From Acephala macrosclerotiorum (Eukaryota > Ascomycota > Leotiomycetes > Helotiales > Mollisiaceae), in contig MU119253.1 in the NCBI GenBank assembly GCA_014904845.1, positions 1-64,000 of the forward strand: 64,000 bases of DNA, given 5' to 3'. A program made the position numbers and the translations under genes. This document shows, piece after piece, positions 43,877 to 56,150 of the stretch (positions are counted from its first letter, which is position 1; every line of letters begins with the position of its first letter). The notes beneath the pieces were generated by a model that was given only the letters and a program-made list of their open reading frames with translations, had not been told where the DNA came from and did no database searches.

Positions 43877-46043
43877 TCATATCTTCGATTCGTACAATAT
43901 CTCCACTGGAACATCAACGACCTTATCCCTCACATAATCCGCGAACCCCTTCCCAAGCGCATCCAACCTTGTCGAACTACTCACTCCCCTTCCCAAAATC
44001 CCATAAACCACAAAATGCACAGCAAAAATGTTCTCAAATTCAACTCTCTCAATGAAATACTCCTCACTCCAGTCTTCACCCATCAACTGAATCATTTTGG
44101 GTGAACTGAGAAATGAACGAAGCCATTCCCATGCTTTGGCTGTGCGGACGAAGAATCCAACATTCAGATTGGAGCCTTTGTCTCCTGAACGCGCAAGCGC
44201 GATGTCCCCGAGTCGGACAGGCTTTGTGGGTCCGAATGAGGAAAGTGATTTGCCAAGGTAAGTGGTGGGAACATTTTCTCGACGCTCGAGAAGCTCGTAC
44301 TTTGGTGGATGTCCGACGTCTACTGGCTCATTTATAGCTCCAGTTTTCACGTCGCAGAATGTGATCGTCTCTTTCAATGAATTTTGAGGGAAGAGAGCAG
44401 GGTACATCGCGAGAAAAGGTTTCGGGACAGCGGTTCTCATATCGAGCGCGGAATGAAGACCTGAAAAATGCTGCAGCGAGATGTCTCTGAAGCCAAAAAG
44501 AAGGTTTAACAATGCTTCTTGAGAATGTGACTCAGCGAAGACGCGCATGTATGTTGTGCTGCTTAGTTGACTTTTTGGATTTCGTTCAGGGGTGCCGACT
44601 CTGTTTCTCGCTTAGACCAGGGTAAAAGATTGAGGAGGAGTAGCGAGCTTACATTTGGAACTCAAGGATCGAAAGTTCTTTATCTGTACCGGATATTGAG
44701 AGCTTTCGTCTGAGTTGAGTTTCGAAGAGTTTCCATTTCTGGGTCGTCCCATAGCCAGTCGCGTTGAGTAGAATTTGAGATTGGTAGCCGCCGGGGTAGA
44801 ATATCGTGGTCTTCGTCGTGGGTGGCGGAGGAGCGCCCTTAATTCCAAAGACTTTTACTCTGCAAGAGCGTGATCAGCAATTTCTAAGAAACTCTGAGTG
44901 GTTGGAAGGTTTACCTATCGTTGCCAACTTGCTGGACCTTGACATTGTTGAGATATGCCTTGACGTCGCTGTTCAAGTAAACGCTCCCCTGAAGCTCATA
45001 CAAGAATTGACACTTCACAGTGTCTTCACTGATCATGCCGCCTGTGCCTACATGTTTCGTAATAATGCAAGTGCCATCCGAACCAATCTCAGCAATTGGG
45101 AATCCTGGCTCAGTGAAGATCTCGAGATCGTGTTCGGTAAAGCCAGCAAAGTTTCCCCCCGTGACACAAGCTGAACACTCAATTAAATGACCTGATATGA
45201 GGGCGCCAGCAAGGCGATCATAATCGGTATCTTTCCAAGAATGCCAAAACCATGCTGCTCCAATGACCGGCGATGCATCAGCAACTCGACCACAGATGAT
45301 GATGTCTGCTCCCATTCTCAAACCTTGGACGATGGCTCGTGCTCCCAGGTAAGCATTTGCCGAGACGAGAGGAACACTTCCGGTCTTCGACGGGTTCAAA
45401 GTATTCCACGGCAACTTGACATCTGGGTTATCCGAGTCAAGATGTGGAGGGAGGGTGTCCTTCAACGAAGCTAGATCCTTGCCAAGGACTGGCAACAGAT
45501 CGTCGCCAGAGACGAAAGCCACCTTCAGCTCCATCCCCTTTTCTCTCGCCTAATCTTTGTCAGCGACGCCAGACCAGCCTCGCAATAACTTACCAACAAA
45601 GCCACTTTATGAGCAAGGCCAGAGGGATTGAGACTTCCTCCATTGATCACAACTTTGATTTTACGTTCAGCAATGACTTCAATACTTTCTTGGAGACCAG
45701 CCCAGGCGGTGTCTACCCAGCCAGGATGTTTTCCAGCCTGATATGCTGCTGCGTTCTCGGCGAGGTTCATCTCTGATTCACTTGTCAGTGCTGTCATCTT
45801 TTGTTCTCGCAATTGGGCTCTCACCCGCTAGATAGTCGCCAGTGATGAAGTCTACATCACCATCGGTGGCTTGACGCAGCATTTGCCAGCTCGGGTCATC
45901 TGCCCAATGTTCAGCGATATTTGGGCGTCGTCAGAACAGTGCATCGTAGCCATACTTGCATATCCAGAGCAATTGGCCACCCTTACAGGTCTTCGTCCAA
46001 TCTCGCTTGTCCATCGCTCGACTAATACCCAAGACTCTGCCAT
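43877..46043 (-). CDS. AtuA-like protein (DUF1446, acyclic terpene utilisation family)
   Basis: Six exons on the minus strand (46043-45956, 45899-45825, 45772-45594, 45549-44915, 44859-44653, 44600-43877) give 635 residues. The joins rebuild the family sequence RRPVRVANCSGYAND, FITGDYLAEMNLAENA, IKVVINGGSLNPSGLAHKVA and LKVAFVSGDDLLPVL. Further marks are GADIIICGRVADASPVIGAA, GHLIECSACVTGGNFAGF and GTGGMISEDTVKCQFLYE. The C-terminal third (from about 500) has VRLGDIALARSGDKGSNLNV, the second conserved block. In Pseudomonas the AtuA family belongs to citronellol/geraniol breakdown, but its reaction is not known. It is divergent to a class III CoA-transferase, supporting a role in CoA-linked catabolism. 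ATG 46043 lies just after a CACGTG word. Confidence 0.9.
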
Positions 46044-46680
46044 CACGTGCTAAATTTTAGGGAATGGATAATAAATTGAAAGGTTTTTTATCATTTAAAT
46101 GACGAAAATGGCTATCTTGAAATTGAAATTGTGAAGCACCTGACGAAAAGGCCATATTTTGTGAAGCCCAGGAATGCGGGGTGAATTTGTATCCCACGTG
46201 ATGGAGGGGTAATTCGGCAAACCTTGCTAGGCCGAGGAGATTTTCTTCAACCAACTTTTTCCGTCCTTGGAAGAAACAACACCAATGCCTCAACCGCCAC
46301 ATCTGAGTGGCTGAACACTCCGGACCAGCCCACTTTAGCTCAATCTCTGACTTCCTGACAAGTTTCTCTCGAGTCAGTGAAGCTGGGCATGATACAGTAA
46401 TGGATACAATTCAGCATCAGAGTGCCGATTGTCCAGCAGACAACCCCGCATGCTCCATAGCTCTGTAACGTGTGGTCAATGTCCACCTCGTCCTAAATGG
46501 CTTCGTTGTCCATATTTTCATCTGGATCTGTGAGACCCGAGATCTTTCATAAATTTTATACTTGCAAGGTTAACGGACTGCGGGACAGCGGCGCCCTACC
46601 TGAAGCACTTCAGTATATATCCCTTCTTCCATGTGCTTTCAATGTCCACTCACCCGCGATCTTGAGATCTTGCATACACG
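46044..46680. promoter_or_regulatory. Divergent promoter of AtuA-like / CoA-transferase pair
   Basis: 637 bp between two divergent starts. Two perfect CACGTG (E-box) palindromes occur, at 46044-46049 next to the AtuA-like ATG and at 46195-46200. Such sites bind bHLH regulators in fungi; whether they act here is unknown. Minus-strand open frame 46057-46302 within it is not called. Confidence 0.45.
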
Positions 46681-48522
46681 ATGGGAAGTCTCGATCTGAA
46701 GGATAGCTTGACGCCAGAAACCTACTCAGTCCCCTGCCAATCAGAGAAGCTCTTCCGTGAAGGTATTCTGAAGAATCCCCTCATTGCAAAGAGTCTACCA
46801 CCTGAGGCTGCGAAGTGTGCTGCCAAGATCAAATATGTTGGATCTGATAAGCCCAGCATACCAATCAACTGGCGTTTTGCTGAGAGCATCTCATCGTTGA
46901 AAGGACTCGAAGCCACCCTGTTGAACGCCTTGCTGGTAAAAAAGTATGGCGCGGAGCCACAAGAAGTGATCATCAACACGTCAGTTCTCCGTCTCTCACA
47001 GAAACCCACACCACTAACCAAAACACCAGCGATCATGCACAACTCTTTATCATGTCAACCCTCTTCTGGATCATTGACCCTCGAGGCGAGAAAATCGCAG
47101 CCTTCAACCCAAAAATGACGGGGTATTTCCCCAGCTGGGATATTCACAACCAAGCATCAACTCTGCACCGCAATTCCTGCACCAACATCTACAAAACGAA
47201 AGATGGGCGATTCTTCCACCTCCACGGTTCCATGAACCCCGATCCTTCGCTCGACAGCATCGGATTACCCCACGACACGGACGCTACTTCCGTCGAGGAG
47301 TCATGGAAACCATTTATGGAAAAGATGTCTCAAATCGATTCTCAAGAAATGCAGCGCCTCGCATCAGATGTCCACAAGCAAGCTGGAACGATCTGCCGGA
47401 CGAAAGAAGAGTACTTGGCATCCGAGCACGGAAAAGCAAACGCTCACGTCGGCCTCTTCGAAATCCACCCTCATCCCAACCCCCTCCAAAAAGCAGGATG
47501 GTGGACCAGCTCCCCAATAACAAGCGTCAAGCGTCCCCTCGCCGGCCTTAAAGTCCTCGACATCACCCGCGTCATTGCCGCACCAGCCATCGGTCGCGGA
47601 CTCGCAGAGATGGGAGCAAGCGTGATGCGAGTCACAGCTCCTCATCTCTGTGACTACTCTTCTTTACACTGCGACTTGAATTGGGGAAAATGGAACACGT
47701 GTTTAGATTTTAGGAAAGAGGGGGATGGGGAGAAGATGAGGAAGCTGGTGTTGGAAGCTGATGTTGTGATTTCGGGGTATAGACCTGGAGTTTTGGATAA
47801 ATGGGGGTTCGGACAAGAGGGGATTCTGAAGATTTGTAAGGGGAGGGAGAGAGGGGTTATTTACGTGAGGGAGAATTGTTATGGGTGGAATGGACCGTGG
47901 AGTTATAGGAGTGGGTGGCAGCAGATCAGCGATGCAGTATATACAGTCTCTCGTTCTTGAACAAAAAGTCTCGAAGCTGACAATAAAATAGTGCTGTGGA
48001 GTATCGATGGAGTTCGGTCGAGCAATGGGCAACGACGAAGCTGTCACTCCCGTCTTCCCCAACTCAGACTACTGCACAGGTGTCGCCGGGATCTCAAGCA
48101 TCCTCACCGCACTCATGCGACAAGCGGAAGAAGGAGGCTCATACACCATCGATGTCGCTCTGAATTACTACTCTCAGTGGCTAGTCAACTCTTGCGGCGT
48201 CTATCCTGAAGCAGTGTGGCAGGATGTCTGGAGTCGCAATGGCCGACAGGTCTTCAGAAATTATCATAATATGGTGTATACGCTACCAAGATTCGCGAAG
48301 ATGCTAGCAGAGAATAGCTCGGATACGGTGATGAGGGATGAGTGGTTTGAAACGAGGGAATCGAAAGCTTTGGGCGCAGAGATCAAATGTGTGAAGCCGA
48401 TCTTGCAGTTCCCTAGTGGAGACGTGGAGTTGAGATTCAATGTTGGGACGAGGACAAATGGTGTTGATAAGCCTAGGTGGCCGAAGGATTTGATGGTTGA
48501 AGTTGTTGATGAGAGCAATTGA
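46681..48522 (+). CDS. Class III (CaiB/BaiF) CoA-transferase
   Basis: Transfers CoA between carboxylic acids and acyl-CoA. Exons 46681-46979, 47030-47936 and 47992-48522 (introns 50 and 55 nt) give 578 residues. The N-terminal part (about 1-270) is the extension seen in fungal members: NWRFAESISSLKGLEATLLN, TDHAQLFIMSTLFWIID and GRFFHLHGSMNPDP. The CaiB core follows: PLAGLKVLDITRVIAAPAIG, RGLAEMGASVMRVTAP, DLNWGKWNTCLDFRKEGD, LVLEADVVISGYRPGVLDKW and CYGWNGPWSYRSGWQQISDA. After the second intron, YCTGVAGISSILTALMRQAE completes it. Divergently transcribed from the AtuA-like gene; the two probably act on the same acid (inference). Start is the first ATG in a frame with no upstream in-frame ATG. 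Confidence 0.9.
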
Positions 48523-48847
48523 GTCGATGCAGATGACAGCGGGGAGACTGGCTCTCCTGGTGATGATCACTGTATTTTCATAAGCGTCGGCGCCGCTTCA
48601 GGGCGCAGCTCGCTAAATTTGCAGGCCACCCCGAGGCTGGAGATCGCTAAATCTTTAGCGGTCCAGTGCCCACCAGTCCCTCATCAGATCATCAAGGAAT
48701 GAGGTCTCCGAATTCCACATAATCCTCTGTTTAGTTGGGTATTAGATAGACTTCATACAAGAGTTGGGAATAGCTTTGCGTTAGAGACAATTAATTCAAT
48801 CGTCTTACATTAGAGACTACGATTAACCAACTTTTATATTGTGCCGT
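48523..48847. other. 3' flanks between convergent genes
   Basis: 325 bp without a gene. It contains a short imperfect inverted pair around cgctaaatttgc and cgctaaatctttagcg near 48610-48660. Confidence 0.5.
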
Positions 48848-50946
48848 TTAGAGCTCATCAATGTGCCCTAACAACCACTGTAAATGACGGTAACTTGACC
48901 TAGGCTGGAACTGCGGCTGCATATGACCACTCAAGAACGTCTCTGCCCACATCAACCCTCTCTCAAAATGCTGGACGCCCATCGTGCCTTGAGGATTCTC
49001 AAAGCCCTCCGGATACCCATTATCAACAAACACCTGCATGTACTGCAAATCCGGTAGTGTAATGACAACTGGGGCACTTGGCTCTTCCTCAAATCCAAGT
49101 TTGCCGTTCCAGGTCATATTTTGGATAGAGAGGAGTGTGCCGTCGGTGATGACTACGAAGTCGAGTTGGGCATTGGAGACGAGAACTCGGTTTGTAGCTT
49201 CGATGACTTGGGGAAGGACCTTGATGATGGAGTCGACGGAGGTGTCATCGTTGTTGACGAAGACGGGGCCGGAGCATTCTTGCCAGTCGACGTAAGCTGG
49301 CGCGTGCATGGCAGCTTTGACGTCGTCACGGTCGAAGTAGAGGGGTGTGAGAGCGGGGTAGGCATAAGCCAGATCGGTTGGGAATCCTAGTGGATCTGGA
49401 ATGAAAGTCAGCATAGAATTTTGGGTCTCGGAGTTTGCTGGGGTTCTTACCTGACGGGATTGGGCATTGAGTAACAATCTCGTAGGAGTTGAAGCATGGG
49501 TTGATGTTGAAAGCAGCGTTGGTGGCAGCAGTGTTGATGTCACATTCATCTGAGAAGTCGGGAGTAGGAGGCTGGATTCCAGATGCCGGGTAGGTCAAGT
49601 ACTGATCTCTGTATGCAGCGTATCCACAGGACTCGTCGAGTGCTTTGAGCTGTGCAAGGTAGCTAGCGTTCAAGCCAATCATATTGTTGTTTTGTTCGAC
49701 GAATGGGTATGCAGTCACCTCCTCTTGGATGTAGGTGCAAGAACCGATGCAGGGGTCGTACATGAGCGCTCCTACGCTCTGTTAGTAGTGCTCTTGTCCA
49801 AGAAAGTAGCTGACTTGCCAGAGAGATCGAAGTGGGTCGTATTATTCCTGTCCAGCATTTCCGCTGAGACATAAGGAACGTATCTGCCAGCGTAACTTTC
49901 TCCGGTGACGTAGATCTTGAAGTTGGAAATGCCGAAGATCTTCTGGAAGTTCAAGAAGAAATCCGCGAATTCTCGAGCGATGTCCTCTTCACTAGTAGCG
50001 GTGACATTTCCGATAGCGAATCCAGTGCCGACTGGCTGTTCGACCCAAAGAACGTTGGTGAGGTTGACCCACGAGTATGGGTTGAATGTAGGTTGATATT
50101 GACCCCAACTCCAGATGAATCGACCGTTTTCTTGGAAGAAGCCCTCGAGGGAACTACAGCCAGGCCCACCGTTCAGCCAGATGACAATTTCATCTACAGG
50201 TGGGCCGTCAGTGGGTTGGAACACGAAGAATAGAGCTCGAGATGGATCTGATTCGTCGATTGGAACAAGACCGGAGTACATCTCGCCAATGTCAAAGTCA
50301 ACTTCTGGAAGAGAAGTGACCTGATATGCTGTTCCTATTAGAATATCACAATGATTGTGGAGAGAACTAGACTCACGCTTAGTATCGTCGTTCAAAAACC
50401 TGAACCCACTGGTATCGCCTCCTGGACAAGAAGTTGGTTCGGGGACGAAGCAGCTGCATGCTGACGAGACCTTCGATGCAACGGCCGTCGCTAACGAAGA
50501 TGCAGTTGAGGTGCCCAAGCAATTCGCAGCCCATGAAGCAGTGCCGGTAGGAGCAAATACTTCAGAAGGCTCACCCGTGAAGGAGCTGCAGAAAGATTCG
50601 AGGTTGTCGAGACTGGCGGTGAACTGCTTGTTGAATGCGTTGACACAGTTATTTCCTCCACAGCTCGCTCTGTTTTGGTCAGCAAAGTCCTGATAGAGAG
50701 AAGAGGAAATGCTTACGGCGCTGTTGGGTTTGGAGTAGCGACGGTCGTGCAGACCGGGGTCGTCGTGGATGCTCTCCTGTAGATTGGATTTGGTTTGGGC
50801 TTGGGGGCTCCAAGGTCCTTCTTCAGGAGCCTCGCGTCGTATCCCCTCTGCTTGACGACATTCTCTAATCTTCCAGCAGAAACTGTAGAAAGAAAGGTGC
50901 AGAGCATAAGCAGCGCAATAAACATACGCAAGGCTGTGGCCGTCAT
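48848..50946 (-). CDS. Secreted serine carboxypeptidase (family S10)
   Basis: Removes C-terminal residues from peptides at acidic pH; secreted or vacuolar. Five exons (50946-50717, 50669-50377, 50334-49819, 49771-49451, 49395-48848) give 635 residues. A signal peptide (about 1-24, [18 protein letters not shown]) is followed by a Cys-containing N-terminal region ([15 protein letters not shown]) and the peptidase domain: [34 protein letters not shown] and [11 protein letters not shown] with catalytic Ser321. Catalytic Asp is in AQLDFVV and His in [13 protein letters not shown]. Intron 3 (49818-49772) begins with GC instead of GT (gcaagt) and is the only junction that restores [15 protein letters not shown]. 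Many Asn sequons. All catalytic residues are present, so probably active. Confidence 0.9.
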
Positions 50947-52380
50947 CTTGGAAGTGATCGCAAGTCAGTAGCTAGCACGAACCCCGTCACTTGGTAATGG
51001 GAGGGGAGACTTAAAGTATAAGTACTCCGCCATCACGGATTCAAATTTCCTGGTTCTGCCTACAGCTTCCAAGCTCCGATAAGACTTCCATGCAGCTCAT
51101 CATCATCGACTGATAAGAGATTTCCGTTGTACAAGCAGCTATACCCCGCCGATATACTATTTGAGATTAAGGCCTAAATAGGCAGGAGATTCAGGGGCAT
51201 ACCTCGCTAGCGAGGGGTTGGATACCCGCCGATAGGCACTAATCCGATAAAGTTCGGAGCTGGCTGAGGAACTTTTCTAGAAGGGGTTGGTGGTTCCTTT
51301 GGGGCCTGACCCGGTGCTTGAATCTGATCTGCTTGCAGCTTCCGGATCCAGAGGCGATGCATCTCTTCGGTCGCGAAGCATCCCATTCTTTGAAAGAAGA
51401 GGGGACCACAAGTCGTTCGGGAAGCCGCAGAACTTCAATTGAAATTTAAACCCTTCTAGAAAGACGCTGAGAATCTTAACCCAAGGGATTGGAAAGTTTG
51501 TGTAACCCGCCAAGAAAGCTTGCAAGCGATTGCCGCTTAGTCTGGAAGCAATTTAAAGCGAGAAGATGTTCCCTGGTTGGAAGTAGCTAGGAAAAGTATG
51601 CGCACGGAGCGCAGGAGGGCACACTACTTATATCTGCCACGCCGCGATGGGCTCACCGAAGCTTTTACGAAGATAAGACGGGAGAACTTGAGAAATAAAA
51701 ATTAGTGTTTCTGGCACTGGTCAAGTGGTGGTCTCCACGTGATTTGTTGCCCTTTGTTTTCAGGAGATTGCCCCCCCCCCCCATTTCCTCTCGCTCGGCT
51801 AGTGTCAAACGGAGGTGCTATGAGTAATCAATCTTGATTAATTTCAGCATTCTTTTTCAGTCCGAATGTCCTCTTTTATCATGTCCTGCCGATCATCATT
51901 TAAAGAGTGGGGGCATCAACCCCTGACTTTCGACAGCTAGCTGTAGTGCAGCATCCTATAGGTACGCATCTAGAGAACGTCGACTACTAGAGCGTTTTTT
52001 TTCTAACGCAGTCGAAAGAATCATAATATATTCTAGAATGATGCTTTTATTACGTGCAGAAAAGAGAGTAAGGCCATCAAGTGCCAAGCGTCTTGCTGTC
52101 AAAGCTGACCGCCTAATAATACTCGCTAGTTTTCGACGTATTGAAAAATGAAGAGCGAAGATGTGCTTCGAACTTGCGCTTCGACTTCAACTGAAACGAT
52201 TTGACATTCACTTGTTTTGAGCGGGTGCCCTCTATGCCCTCTGCTCTCGCTTTCGCTTTCGATGCTCGAATTCGTTCGTTCTACTTCAATATTCAAAATG
52301 GCGAGTGAGTCGATTCCGCGAAGTTAGCTTTGTTTAGGAGCCAACATCAACCTCCATCTAAAACTACCTCAACTTCCACA
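50947..52380. other. Intergenic, 1.4 kb
   Basis: The left end holds the carboxypeptidase promoter. An open frame at 51277-51525 (minus) shows no known motif. A run of 12 or so C lies at about 51773-51782. From 52200 on the sequence leads into the 2EXR group. Confidence 0.4.
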
Positions 52381-53347
52381 ATGACAACGACAAACCCACG
52401 ATCCGACAAGCACTCGAAGATGCAACGTTGCGAACAAGAACTTCTACACCCAAAAATAGTATACGATTCACAGACTATGGCTTCTCAACCTCCTGTGCCA
52501 ATAACCCGCGTTCGAAGCCTACTTCCCAACCTCTCAAAGTTGCGCCTCAACCTTCTCTCCGGTCCACCCACGACTTTCACCTGCTTTCCCAAATTACCTA
52601 TCGAGCTACGCATCAAGATGTGGAGGTACGCCAGCTTCAACGAGCCTCGCATAATGCACGTTTACTTTCAGATGCCGATGACCTTTCCTCGCATTTCCCA
52701 GCGTGTCTAGAGGAACTAACATCCGAGTATCTTGTCTAACTATGCCCCCTAGGAACTTCAGCAGTCTACCACGAGTCTCGGGAGGAAGATCCGAAGCACT
52801 ACACCGGGCTCGAGAAAAAGTAGGAGAGGTTAAGGGTTGTGTACATCAACCTTGATATCGACTCCTTCTTTCACAATTTCTGGGACATGCAAGATGGCGC
52901 CTATCCTCGATTCGCACACAATTTCGACCTTGATATACTAGGTACTCAAATCTATTACTCACCTCACCTTTCCACTAGGTATATATAACGATGACTACTC
53001 CGTTAATGCACACAGAGCTGGCGGCGTGGGGCGAACTTACTAATGTTAAAGAAATCCTCTACCTCGTACAAGCGTCATACCACTACGACCCGGAGAGGCT
53101 CAAGATCCATGAAGCACATAGCATTACGGATACTTTAGGGGAAGAGTTATACCGGACGGACGGTGAGGAACAACACTTGAAGGATCAGAGAAAAGAGGTA
53201 GAAGCCTTGGCGACAGAGTCGAGGCACGAGCGCATAAAGAATAAGGTTAAGCTGGGCGTCATATGGATTGAATACAGGAAGCTGGATTTTGTTCTGGCAC
53301 CTGCGGATGAGGGATCGAGACCCGGAGTTAACCGACGAGCAGGGTGA
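52381..53347 (+). pseudogene. 2EXR-domain gene, first of tandem group, broken
   Basis: ATG 52381 opens a frame with a Ser/Pro-rich leader and the 2EXR signature TFTCFPKLPIELRIKMWRYA then SFNEPRIMHVYF. It stops at 52710; a weak gtgtct-ctag intron (52705-52751) would join it to SAVYHESREEDPKHYTGLEK, after which an in-frame TAG interrupts before RLRVVYINLDIDSFFHNFWD. The last part, in another frame, has ELAAWGELTNVKEILYLVQA and EYRKLDFVLAPADEG and ends at 53347. Block order equals that of the copies at 54663 and 56151. At least one stop and one shift remain whatever introns are assumed. Confidence 0.6.
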
Positions 53348-54662
53348 GGAGACAGACTGGGCCTACGAAATCGAGTAACCACTCCGCGACAGTGCGGTAT
53401 GAACGGATCTCTTGGCTGTGATTTTGGAGCCGTAGTAGACTGGGAGAGCATACGATTTTGCTTAGCTTATGAATATTCGGAATTCTCCCGGTGATGTGTG
53501 AGCATCTCGAGACCTCTAGTACGAGCTGAAGTAGGATCAATGCAAGCTTTCCTTCAGATATTAATCTCATGTTCCAGAACATTACGTCTTGAAGCCAACC
53601 TAGCCTGTAACCCGATGGCACTTGGATGAGCCTCGTCGGGGAATTAGTTTCTAGGAGAGTTTGCGGCTTTCTTGTTTCACTAGATACAATGATTATGAAA
53701 GTGCTTTCCAAACTCACAAAATCCCATCCCTGCCTGGTTTTCTTGGTGTCACTCTTCTGTTTTGAGAGGGCATTCAATGATTGTGATCCTTGAATCGGCC
53801 AAAGAGCCCAGTCTAACGCACTCCAAGAAAGTCCAGACAAGGCCGGGAAATTGCAAAAAAATTTTGCTCCAGACTCGTACTTAAACACTTGAAAGATCTA
53901 ATGAAGAGGTAGCATAAAATCAGGAGTAGACCGTGGTGCGGGGAATTAATTTAAATTTCGTGCTAGAAATACGAACTATAGCAAAGAAAGGACGTTTTGT
54001 TGAAGTTTGTGGTGTGAGCTTGTGCTAGTCACGTGGCGCTTGGTGCCTTCTCGCAATTCAGTAATCATATTTGCAGATATTCAAACGGCAAGATGTTTGC
54101 GTTGATCAAAACTGCACATATTTAATTGTACTTGATCGTTTTCGAGATTGGCTTGAATTAAACGCTTAATGCCATACATATCATTCTAGCAAGACAATAA
54201 GAACCCCCCTTTTCTCTCGCTTAATAGTTGCATGCAGAATATTTTTTGAATATCAATGACAGCAAACTTTGATACTTTATCAAGGCTCATAATAGCAATT
54301 CTTTGATTTTAATCACTTGATAGCTTTAAATTCGTTGAGAAACGGTATCTCGTCATCTTCATAAACCTAATGGCATGATATCGGTGGAAAACAAGACTTC
54401 CAAAGAACGTTAGCCCCAACGCTAGCAGAACCGAGCTACTGTGAATGAACTGTTTCCAGGCCTTTTTCTTGACAGGACAACCTCAACTCAAATTCACGCC
54501 CACAAAACAGTTCTGTTTATCATCTAGATCGCAACCTTTGCAAAGCCTTTGCTTTGCTGTCCTGTCTCTACCTACACACGCAGCGTCTTATTCAAAGACA
54601 GACTTGAAAATCGAAAAGCTCATCACGCAGATCGATTCAGCCTCGGGCACGATTGCCACACC
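53348..54662. other. Intergenic between 2EXR copies
   Basis: A 186-codon minus-strand frame (53328-53888) lacks an ATG start and any known motif, and is not called. The rest has normal to AT-leaning composition and presumably holds the promoter of the next 2EXR gene; upstream of 54663 the frame stays open to 54549. Confidence 0.4.
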
Positions 54663-55415
54663 ATGTCGCAACTCAACACCAAAGAACAAGTTGAACAAAC
54701 GCCTCCCTCCTCGCAGTCCCAGGCGCTCTCTCCAACCCTCCAAAGCCCCCAGGATGGCAGGACATTGTCCCGACTCTCCGTCCTCCTATCGAGTCTGTTG
54801 AAGCTTCAAACAACAAACATCGGGGTTTTCATACCGACGACCTTCACCTGCTTCTCCAAACTACCAATCGAACTCCGCTTTAAAATTTGGAGATTCGCCT
54901 CCTTCAATAATCCCCAGATTATCCCTCTTCATATCAAGGTTGAGCAGACAGCCTCATTACCCATCCCAGCCATTCTACTCGCCTGCCACGAATCTCGAGG
55001 CTTAGCTCTCCAGATGTACATACCCTGCCAAGAACGATTCAATACCTGGGAAAACAACAGTCACCGCACCCAGTATATCAACTTCGCTGTCGACGTGCTC
55101 CGGCACGAGAAGAAAACCTCGTTCGAACCACCTATCGGATGTCTGTACAACTTTAGCCCTATAGTTCTGCTCCGTATTCAACACCTCGGTTTCCAGGTCG
55201 CCGACGCACATTCGGGATTGATTCGCTCGCCTGCTTTTGGAACCTTGAGAATATGGCCCTACATGATGTCACTGCAGGTTATACATATTCAGGTCCTGCC
55301 TAGTTATGGAGATGCTCAATGTCTGGATAATGAACTGAGAGTGAAGGTAGCTACTCCCAGCCATTGTCCCGCGACTCGTGGGACATTGAAGAACTATACT
55401 GACTCCGAGACCTAG
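54663..55415 (+). CDS. 2EXR-domain protein, second of tandem group
   Basis: Single-exon frame of 250 residues with an ATG start at 54663. A Ser/Gln/Pro-rich leader (about 1-45) precedes a short helix (LSRLSVLLSSLLKLQ) and the 2EXR signature TTFTCFSKLPIELRFKIWRF then ASFNNPQIIPL. Next come IPAILLACHESRGLALQMYI and TQYINFAVDVL, in the usual order. The family has no known biochemical role. The C-terminus differs from the siblings: where they read ELVNWG..LRKLLYLVEAPYHY, this one has ATPSHCPATRGTLKNYTD and stops, although the frame then stays open about 40 codons past the TAG. The 3' end may therefore be altered. It is the only copy here with a continuous frame through the 2EXR core. Confidence 0.7.
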   Translation: MSQLNTKEQVEQTPPSSQSQALSPTLQSPQDGRTLSRLSVLLSSLLKLQTTNIGVFIPTTFTCFSKLPIELRFKIWRFASFNNPQIIPLHIKVEQTASLPIPAILLACHESRGLALQMYIPCQERFNTWENNSHRTQYINFAVDVLRHEKKTSFEPPIGCLYNFSPIVLLRIQHLGFQVADAHSGLIRSPAFGTLRIWPYMMSLQVIHIQVLPSYGDAQCLDNELRVKVATPSHCPATRGTLKNYTDSET

Positions 55416-56150
55416 GAAACAGCGGAAGAGCAGCAAGATACATGCAAGCGCGAGCTAGGAGAGTTTGTCGATCGCGGAGAAGCAAGCGCAGGATTGGGGA
55501 ATGTCCAATATCTCTGGGGACATTGACAGCACATTATGATTAATTGGAGGGCTGTACAATATTTCTGATGTTTGAGTAGTGTGTGAAAACCTTTCGAGTG
55601 TTTTGGTAGTATTCTGAGAATTTAATGCTTGTAATTTCAATCTCTGATTAGGTAGAAGCACTCGTATGAGCAATGTATGTCGTGCTATCCAAACTTTGAA
55701 GTTCAAACACAGAATAATTGATGTTGAATCTCACTACCTAGGAGCAACGTTCCTTCATCTGCGCTGTCTCTGGACTCAAACCCTGACTTCCATAAATGCT
55801 ATGCTACTCTTAGGACTGTCTCAAAGTCAGAAAGAAGCATACTAACTCCTAGATCACAGGGCTTGGTGAGGTGCTTTAATGTGGCCCCTCAGGTGTGGGT
55901 GATATATGTATGTTTCTTGTAACACTCAGCTTTGCACCTCGCTGCAGTCCAGCTTCACGCATGAACTGGCTTCGAATGAACTACTTTCGTCATGCTACTT
56001 CGACGCTATCACCTTCTTGAACTTCCAGCCTGACCCGCTCTGACCTCAAGTGCTCCGATCTTCCGCGGTAAAGATACTTTCATCAATTTCAACTCTGGAT
56101 TTCCTAGACTCGAACAGATCTCGATCCTGAGTACCCACGACTGTAACCTT
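55416..56150. other. Intergenic between 2EXR copies
   Basis: No gene is seen. The right part before 56151 is presumably the promoter of the third copy, and resembles in position the leader of the other two. Confidence 0.4.

Noticed and set aside
53328..53888. 186-codon minus-strand frame
   Set aside because: There is no ATG start and no motif, and it partly overlaps the 2EXR relic on the other strand.
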